Source: Pseudomonadota bacterium (lineage in GTDB: Bacteria > Pseudomonadota > Alphaproteobacteria > Rhizobiales > Xanthobacteraceae). From it: DNA of 10,554 nt. The notes beneath the pieces are model-generated. The model saw nothing but the letters and a program-made list of their open reading frames with translations. It made no database searches and was not told the origin of the DNA. The translations under genes and the position numbers were made by a program. Positions 6,895 to 10,554 of this stretch are shown here, one piece after another (the stretch's first letter is position 1; every line of letters begins with the position of its first letter). Location: assembly GCA_023430245.1 (NCBI GenBank), contig JAEZBA010000182.1, forward strand, positions 1-10,554, read 5' to 3'.

Positions 6895-7680
6895 CTACGC
6901 CGCGTCGTCGTCGCAGGGCGCAAGCAGCGACTCGCACGGCGCCGCGTCTTCGCCCGCGTGCTTCACCGCAAGGCCGTGGCCGAGCGCCACCCGCTCGTCG
7001 AACACGAAGCATTCGCCGCGCCAGCGGCTCTCGCTTTCCGGCACGGTTTCGAGATAGCGCAGGATGCCGCCCTTGAGGTGATAGACCTCGGCAAAGCCCT
7101 GCGCGAGCAGATAGGAGCTGGCCTTCTCGCAACGAATGCCGCCGGTGCAGAACATCGCGATCCTGCGATGCTTCGCGGGATCGAGTTCGCGCGCGGCATA
7201 ATCGCGAAATTCGCCGAAGCGCGACAGCTTCGGATTCACCGCACCGTCGAACGTGCCCATCGCCACTTCGAAATCGTTGCGGGTGTCGATGACCAGCGTC
7301 TCGCTGTCGGCGATCAGCGCATTCCAGTCGGCGGCATCGACATAGGTGCCGACCTTTTTCGTCGGATCGGTGGCATCGCCGAGCGTGACGATCTCCTTCT
7401 TCAGCCGCACCTTCATACGCTGGAACGGCATCTCGGGCGCGGTGGAATATTTCAGTTCGAGATTGTCGAGCCGCCCGCCGAACAGGGCGCCGTCGCGCAG
7501 CTCCGCGATGAGTGCGTCGATGGCCGCATCGCTGCCGCCGACGGTGCCGTTGATGCCTTCATGCGCCAGCAGGATCGTGCCCTTGACGGCAAGGCTGTTG
7601 CACAGCGCCCGCAGCGGATCGCGCAACTCGCGGAAATCCGGCAGCGGCACGAACTGATAGAGGGCGGCGACTTTCAGCAT
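6895..7680 (-). CDS. trhO: tRNA uridine(34) hydroxylase TrhO (rhodanese family)
   Basis: The protein has 261 residues. The N-terminal acylphosphatase-like domain (about 1-100) contains GTILLAHEGINGTVGGS and FQRMKVRLKKEIVTLG. The rhodanese domain (about 115-215) contains VIDTRNDFEVAMGTFDGAVNP and the active-site loop MFCTGGIRCEKAS, with catalytic C178 and the conserved C184. It ends with HLKGGILRYLETVPE and WRGECFVFDERVALGHGL. This is the YceA/TrhO family, which performs the oxygen-dependent hydroxylation of U34 to ho5U in tRNA, the first step to (m)cmo5U wobble bases. The tail after HGL is Asp/Ala-rich and lacks the CxxCR-type cysteine cluster of longer family members. The start at ATG 7680 has no clear Shine-Dalgarno sequence (the leader is C-rich). 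It is divergent from the HNH-like gene. Confidence 0.92.
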   Translation of the reverse strand: MLKVAALYQFVPLPDFRELRDPLRALCNSLAVKGTILLAHEGINGTVGGSDAAIDALIAELRDGALFGGRLDNLELKYSTAPEMPFQRMKVRLKKEIVTLGDATDPTKKVGTYVDAADWNALIADSETLVIDTRNDFEVAMGTFDGAVNPKLSRFGEFRDYAARELDPAKHRRIAMFCTGGIRCEKASSYLLAQGFAEVYHLKGGILRYLETVPESESRWRGECFVFDERVALGHGLAVKHAGEDAAPCESLLAPCDDDAA

Positions 7681-7720
7681 GGCGGGTGGGGTTTAGCGGG
7701 GCGCAAAACAAAATTTATAC

Positions 7721-7749
7721 TTGAGAACATAACACGAACATTGTATCTA
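7721..7749 (+). promoter_or_regulatory. Candidate promoter of the HNH-like gene giving a leaderless mRNA
   Basis: TTGAGA (7721-7726) is followed after exactly 17 bases by TATCTA (7744-7749). The ATG of the HNH-like gene begins at 7757, only 7 bases after the -10 hexamer, so the transcript would start at or next to the start codon. This agrees with the absence of any Shine-Dalgarno sequence before that ATG. Confidence 0.5.
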
Positions 7750-7754
7750 ATCAA
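7726..7754 (-). promoter_or_regulatory. Candidate trhO promoter
   Basis: On the minus strand TTGATT (7754-7749) is separated by 17 bases from TATGTT (7731-7726), a reasonable sigma-70-type pair. Transcription would start near 7719, about 39 bases before the trhO ATG. Its -35 overlaps the -10 of the opposing promoter and its -10 overlaps the other's -35, so the two probably exclude each other. Confidence 0.5.
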
Positions 7755-7756
7755 GT

Positions 7757-9274
7757 ATGCATAGTTGGTTTGAGGTAAGTCTTCGCCTTCCGAACATCCT
7801 GCAACTCTCCGACGAGGAGATGTGCAAGCTGTTTTGGCAACTGGACGGACGATGGAGCAATCAAACTAAGGAATTAATCGTTCGCCACAAGGCAGTCGGT
7901 TTGAAATTAAACCGCAATTGGGCTTCGGTTCGGCATTGGTGGAGATGCCCATGTTGCGAACGGAAAAAGTCTGAAATCGCGCGATTATCGCCAGCTAAAA
8001 TTTTATTGGCGTGTTTAGAAGTCCACCACGACCATTTGAATGACTGGGTAAAGGCAGCATTTGATGAGCGATTTGGTCGCCCCAGTCAACTTTCACCAGA
8101 TGCGTTTCATGTTGAGACGATGGCAAAAACTCTCAGCGAGAGATTTTCCAGCGAACTAATTTGTTCGGACTGCAATGCAGCAGACGGCAACGCCAAATTA
8201 AATATCCCATTGAAAATTGATCCGCAATTCAGTTTCTCGCCCCAAGAAATTAGAGCTTTCATTACACCACGACCAAATGCTCCGCATGAAATTGACATTG
8301 ATAAAGCAACGACGATCTGGAACGGCTGTCGCAATGATTACGAATCGCGAAAATTACTTGTCTCGGATCTCATAGAACGTGTTGCTGAGGGTCAACTGAG
8401 AAGGGAGCGATCTGGCTCCGAGCTTTCCGCGGCCAACATGTTTCTGCGATCGGACCGCATCCTTGCTAGCGCTTTTGCAGACGCGACGGAGAGGCAGCCG
8501 GAACAACACTGGAGCCAACAATCATCGCAACATTTTTTTATCCGCTCGGTGCAAAATGACGGCGCAGGTTATAGAGCCACGAAGAACAAGCCAAAATCAA
8601 CTCCCCCTCCGAGCGATGCAGAGTTCGAAGCTCTCGACACGCATATGGCAGCAACGTCAAAGCCATGGCGCATCACGCCTCCAGACTGGAGGTGCACTTG
8701 CTGCAATCGAACGAAGAGAGAAATCGTTCGGAAATCAAAGGCTGGTCAATGGATGGGGCGGATATGCCACTATAGCGAATTCGTTGTTGAAACTGACCAC
8801 TTCATCATTGAGATGAGACGTTCAATTTATCCTCTGTTTACTCAGGAGCCCGTGATTTCGTCAGAAATACAGCACACACTGTGTTTTGACTGCGTATCGA
8901 TCGGCGCACAGCTAAAGGTTCAAAAGCCAGCGTTAACAGACCGCTTTTATCTTACAGTCGCGGACCTTCAAGCTTCAATCACGGACATAGCGCCTCACAG
9001 AAATCATGAACGTGACCTATCCATTGTCGAAGACCGCGCAATTTCTAACAGACTATTGGCCGACGCTATAGACGCCTTTCGGGAACATTTCAGCCTCGCT
9101 TCGCATGCGAGGTTGCGACTTGAGATGGCACAGCAGCGAAACTTCAGCGACAGTGAAGCTCGCGCCTATGCAATTGATGTCCTCGAAGAGCAGCGAGGCG
9201 CTTCTCAGCCACAACTTGATCCATTCATCGATTGGCTTATTGAGGAGGGCAAACGTCTCGACTGGAGAGATTAG
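7757..9274 (+). CDS. Protein with two tandem HNH-like zinc/nuclease modules
   Basis: The protein has 505 residues. The ATG at 7757 is kept because the promoter implies a leaderless mRNA; the next ATG (7820) follows GAGGAG with no spacing. Module 1 has WRCPCCERKKSEIARLS (62-78), LEVHHDH (87-93) and CSDCNAADGNAK (136-147): CxxC, His/Asp-His, then CxxCN, the layout of HNH endonucleases with structural zinc cysteines. Module 2 repeats it as WRCTCCNRTKREIVRKS (311-327), VVETDH (343-348) and CFDCVSIGAQLK (376-387), but N140 is replaced by V380. Both are followed by similar helical tails (I..FIT...HEID at 165-180, L..SIT...HERD at 404-420). Module 1 is therefore likely catalytic and module 2 degenerate, perhaps for DNA binding or pairing. 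It is a lone gene in an AT-richer segment. DNA cleavage in defence or mobility is inference; I know no named family. Confidence 0.75.
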   Translation: MHSWFEVSLRLPNILQLSDEEMCKLFWQLDGRWSNQTKELIVRHKAVGLKLNRNWASVRHWWRCPCCERKKSEIARLSPAKILLACLEVHHDHLNDWVKAAFDERFGRPSQLSPDAFHVETMAKTLSERFSSELICSDCNAADGNAKLNIPLKIDPQFSFSPQEIRAFITPRPNAPHEIDIDKATTIWNGCRNDYESRKLLVSDLIERVAEGQLRRERSGSELSAANMFLRSDRILASAFADATERQPEQHWSQQSSQHFFIRSVQNDGAGYRATKNKPKSTPPPSDAEFEALDTHMAATSKPWRITPPDWRCTCCNRTKREIVRKSKAGQWMGRICHYSEFVVETDHFIIEMRRSIYPLFTQEPVISSEIQHTLCFDCVSIGAQLKVQKPALTDRFYLTVADLQASITDIAPHRNHERDLSIVEDRAISNRLLADAIDAFREHFSLASHARLRLEMAQQRNFSDSEARAYAIDVLEEQRGASQPQLDPFIDWLIEEGKRLDWRD

Positions 9275-9344
9275 GAAACGCGAACTGCTTGTGGACCGAG
9301 TGTGTCGTTGTACGATTTGGTGAGATTGCCGTTTAAATTCAATT

Positions 9345-9371
9345 TCAATTCTGATCGAACAGAAACTTCAT
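9345..9371 (-). pseudogene. Truncated DUF5615-type (PIN-like) toxin, eight codons left
   Basis: On the minus strand ATG (9371-9369) overlaps the TGA of the DUF433 gene as ATGA, as usual in DUF433-DUF5615 pairs. It reads MKFLFDQN and then TGA. DUF5615 proteins typically begin MKFLFDxNLSP and run for about 110-130 residues. The match to the expected first residues, the overlap and the sudden change to AT-rich sequence after the eighth codon indicate that the rest was lost or displaced. Confidence 0.7.
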
Positions 9372-9604
9372 GCCCCGGCAATTAAAAGCCGCCGCTCGCG
9401 ATCGGCCGCATAAGCAAGACACGCCCTGATGTCTGCTTTGGTCAGTTCCGGATAATCAGACATGATTTCGGCATGCGACATGCCGCTGGCCAGCCAGCCG
9501 AGCACATCGCTGACAGCGATGCGCAGCCCGCGTACGCAGGGACGTCCGCCGCGCTTCCCCGGTTCGATCGTGATGACGCCTTGGTAGGTCAGGACTGCCT
9601 CCAT
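9368..9604 (-). CDS. DUF433 family antitoxin (partner toxin truncated)
   Basis: The protein has 78 residues. The core GGRPCVRGLRIAVSDVLGWL (19-38), the following ASGMSHAEIMSDYPELTKADI and LAYAADRE are the hallmark of DUF433 (GKPCIRGTRI..V...LA.G.s..EI...YP.L...DI). DUF433 proteins are small winged-helix-like antitoxins that normally precede and overlap a DUF5615 PIN-like RNase toxin and are thought to neutralise it and repress the operon. Here the antitoxin is complete, but only eight codons of the toxin remain, so it is orphaned. The ribosome-binding site is not evident, and the candidate promoter would give a leader of only about 5 bases, so this mRNA may also be near-leaderless. Confidence 0.88.
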   Translation of the reverse strand: MEAVLTYQGVITIEPGKRGGRPCVRGLRIAVSDVLGWLASGMSHAEIMSDYPELTKADIRACLAYAADRERRLLIAGA

Positions 9605-9615
9605 TCTGTTCGCGG

Positions 9616-9644
9616 AATATAGGCTGACTTCCCACCGCCGTCAC
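9616..9644 (-). promoter_or_regulatory. Candidate promoter of the DUF433 gene
   Basis: On the minus strand GTGACG (9644-9639) and TATATT (9621-9616) are 17 bases apart. The predicted start near 9609 is only about 5 bases before the ATG. An alternative TATAAT lies further upstream (9691-9686) but has no good -35. Confidence 0.4.
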
Positions 9645-9664
9645 GGCATGCCGGCAAAAACGAC

Positions 9665-9693
9665 TTGACATGGGAAAGTAATTTGATTATATT
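9665..9693 (+). promoter_or_regulatory. Near-consensus sigma-70 promoter reading into a gene-free region
   Basis: TTGACA (9665-9670) is followed after exactly 17 bases by TATATT (9688-9693), the best promoter match seen in the window. The expected start is near 9700. No convincing protein gene follows for 600 bases, only a 17-codon ORF (9725-9778, with GAGGGCG upstream), a 49-codon ORF (9751-9900) and a row of hairpins. Confidence 0.55.
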
Positions 9694-9767
9694 CCTATTC
9701 ATCCTACCCACCGAGGGCGTTGTCATGAGACGTCATGAAGGCGGGGTGGGATGCGGCGCCTGCGGGC

Positions 9768-10008
9768 GGGGCTCGTAACCCCGCACTCGGGCAGTGCCGG
9801 GGCTCCGCCCGGGACCATTACGAGTCCCTGCCAGGAGCTGGCTGACGCCATGCGCAGCTTCAGGCGCATGGAGGCAAAGCGCGGCCCGGCACCGGGATGA
9901 GAACGCCGCGGACGGTGCGCCGAGAGGCGGCCGCATGACAAAAATCATGCGGCACATAGGACTGGCCTGCGCTTCCCGGCGCGCCGTCCCCCTCCCCTTG
10001 CGGGAGGG
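9768..10008 (+). other. Hairpin-rich region, possible structured RNA or repeat mosaic
   Basis: Successive stems can be drawn. GGGGCTCGTAA (9768-9778) pairs with TTACGAGTCCC (9818-9828), 11 bp with one G-U. Stacked inside it is CCCCGCACT (9779-9787) with AGTGCCGGGG (9793-9802), one bulge, leaving a 15-base bulge at 9803-9817. Then come GCCA/TGGC (9830-9842), CCATGCGC/GCGCATGG (9848-9871), GCCGCATGA/TCATGCGGC with a CAAAAA loop (9930-9953) and CCCTCCC/GGGAGGG (9990-10008). The 49-codon frame 9751-9900 has GC-rich third positions and a plausible helix (CQELADAMRSFRRMEAKRG), so a small protein is possible but unproven. There is no T run to end an RNA. The stretch may equally be made of old palindromic repeats. 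Confidence 0.4.
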
Positions 10009-10125
10009 ACAAGGAGAGACAGGCGCACCCGGCGCCTTCCAAACAACACTGGCGGTGGCGCGCGCCCGGATTTCATCCCCCGTCAGATCACTCCCTGAGG
10101 ACAAGGCAAATGCGATCGTCTATCC

Positions 10126-10279
10126 CCGTCATCCTGAGGTGCTCGGTGCGCAGCAACGAGCCTCGAAGGACGACGGCCCGGACCGAAATCAGGACCGTTC
10201 ATCCTTCGAGGCTCGCACGCAACAAAGTTTACGCCGGCTGCGCAGACCTGCCAGCGGTGCTCGCACCTCAGGATGACGG
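10126..10279. repeat. Large palindromic intergenic repeat (CGTCATCCTGAGG type)
   Basis: The outer arms are perfect 17-bp inverted copies: CCGTCATCCTGAGGTGC (10126-10142) and its complement at 10263-10279. Inner arms at 10157-10173 (CGAGCCTCGAAGGACGA) and 10199-10215 pair at 16 of 17 positions around a central 25 bases. The whole 154-bp element can fold as a long interrupted hairpin. Elements starting CGTCATCCTGAGG and containing CCTCGAAGGATG are, from memory, frequent between genes in Bradyrhizobium and Rhodopseudomonas. It ends 26 bases before the transporter start codon and would lie in its leader or promoter. Confidence 0.8.
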
Positions 10280-10305
10280 AGTTAGAATTTTGGCGAAGCG
10301 TTGAT

Positions 10306-10554
10306 ATGACAGACGAGACGGCCTCCCCCGAAAAGATCGTAACGCGCGCCAAGCCCATTCACGGCCGCACCGCGACGCTGATCGGCTTCTGCGCGGTGAT
10401 CCTGTGGGGCACGCTGGCGACGCTGACCGCGCTCAAGGGCGGCGGCATTCCGCCATTCCAGTCGACCGCAATCACCTTCCTGGTCGGCGGTGACACCATC
10501 GCGGCCTACGCGATCGCGACCGGCGCGACACGCGCGATGGTGCCGACGCTACCC
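10306..10554 (+). CDS. EamA/DMT family transporter (3' end beyond window)
   Basis: ATG 10306 starts an open frame of 83 codons running off the window. After a polar N-terminus of about 22 residues, the first transmembrane helix reads TLIGFCAVILWGTLATLTAL, the typical start of EamA drug/metabolite transporters (GxxxxxxWGT/ST). GGGIPPFQSTAITFLVGGDT follows, matching the usual second helix entry (PPFxxxAxxFxxGG). Such ten-helix inner-membrane proteins export amino acids or other small metabolites; the substrate cannot be told from this fragment, although YddG-like aromatic amino acid exporters belong to the same superfamily. The ribosome-binding site is weak (GCGAAG). The palindromic repeat directly upstream may influence expression. 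Confidence 0.8.
   Translation, partial: MTDETASPEKIVTRAKPIHGRTATLIGFCAVILWGTLATLTALKGGGIPPFQSTAITFLVGGDTIAAYAIATGATRAMVPTLP

Larger units (their letters stand above)
7717..7758. repeat. 8-bp inverted repeat spanning the divergent promoters (operator candidate)
   Basis: ATACTTGA (7717-7724) and TCAAGTAT (7751-7758) are perfect inverted copies with 26 bases between them (34 bases centre to centre). The arms cover the outer edge of each promoter, and the right arm includes the first two bases of the start codon of the HNH-like gene. Between them GAACAT is directly repeated at 7725-7730 and 7736-7741, 11 bases apart. The arrangement suits a repressor acting on both promoters. No regulator gene is visible here, so autoregulation by the HNH-like protein is one possibility. 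Confidence 0.45.
7700..9347. other. AT-richer, probably acquired segment carrying one HNH-like gene
   Basis: From about 7700 to about 9350 the base composition drops visibly below the flanks, with many A/T third positions and AAA, TTA and ATT codons, unlike the GC-rich codons of trhO or the DUF2778 gene. The left edge lies just upstream of trhO. The right edge falls within the eighth codon of a broken toxin gene (9345-9371). No integrase, transposase or clear target-site duplication is visible, so the mode of entry is unknown. Confidence 0.6.

Noticed and set aside
6958..7764. Plus-strand 268-codon open frame
   Set aside because: It is the antisense of trhO, whose CTGGIRCEK active site is certain on the minus strand.
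7820..7822. Downstream ATG as the true start of the HNH-like gene
   Set aside because: GAGGAG directly abuts the ATG with no spacing, and the promoter geometry favours the leaderless start at 7757.
9733..10104. Minus-strand 123-codon frame and the overlapping plus-strand 160-codon frame (9794-10276)
   Set aside because: Both cross hairpins and the palindromic repeat, are Arg/Pro/Ala-rich, and lack convincing starts, so they are treated as chance frames in GC-rich non-coding DNA.

Overview
The window looks like chromosomal DNA of an alphaproteobacterium of the Bradyrhizobium/Rhodopseudomonas/Afipia group (Nitrobacteraceae). The basis is the high GC at third codon positions, several small proteins of a type I associate with that group (for example the protein with the NEKRAILASWASDA stretch, and DUF992), and a CGTCATCCTGAGG-type palindromic repeat of the kind common between genes there. 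No rRNA, tRNA, CRISPR array, transposase or integrase was seen.

Bases 1-4360: a DUF992 exported protein (minus strand, cut by the window edge) diverges from a secreted protein with a Tyr/Pro-rich tail. Next come a DUF1254/DUF1214 exported protein with a C-terminal two-cysteine tail, a 50-codon remnant matching only the C-terminus of an arylsulfatase, a strong hairpin, and a six-helix potassium-channel-like protein with a TSVGYGD filter.

Bases 4360-6900: a membrane-anchored DUF2778 L,D-transpeptidase-like protein converges on a compact minus-strand operon of three small genes (111, 61 and 26 residues). The last two overlap by one base (TGATG), and a 15-bp tandem duplication covers the final stop codon. 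A further 65-residue conserved hypothetical protein follows.

Bases 6895-7680 hold trhO, a rhodanese-family tRNA uridine-34 hydroxylase. It is divergently transcribed from the most unusual part of the window, an AT-richer segment at about 7700-9350. This carries a single 505-residue protein with two HNH-like metal modules, the second lacking the expected asparagine. Its promoter appears to produce a leaderless mRNA and lies face to face with the trhO promoter inside an 8-bp inverted repeat. The right edge of the segment coincides with the breakpoint of a toxin-antitoxin pair: a DUF433 antitoxin gene is intact, while its overlapping DUF5615-type toxin gene stops after eight codons. I read the segment as horizontally acquired DNA, possibly a stand-alone defence or mobile nuclease; the function is inferred.

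Bases 9605-10305 have no convincing protein gene. They contain a near-consensus rightward promoter, a run of strong hairpins (a possible structured RNA or a decayed repeat mosaic, with a doubtful 49-codon ORF), and a large palindromic repeat. The repeat ends 26 bases before the start of an EamA/DMT transporter gene that is cut by the right window edge.
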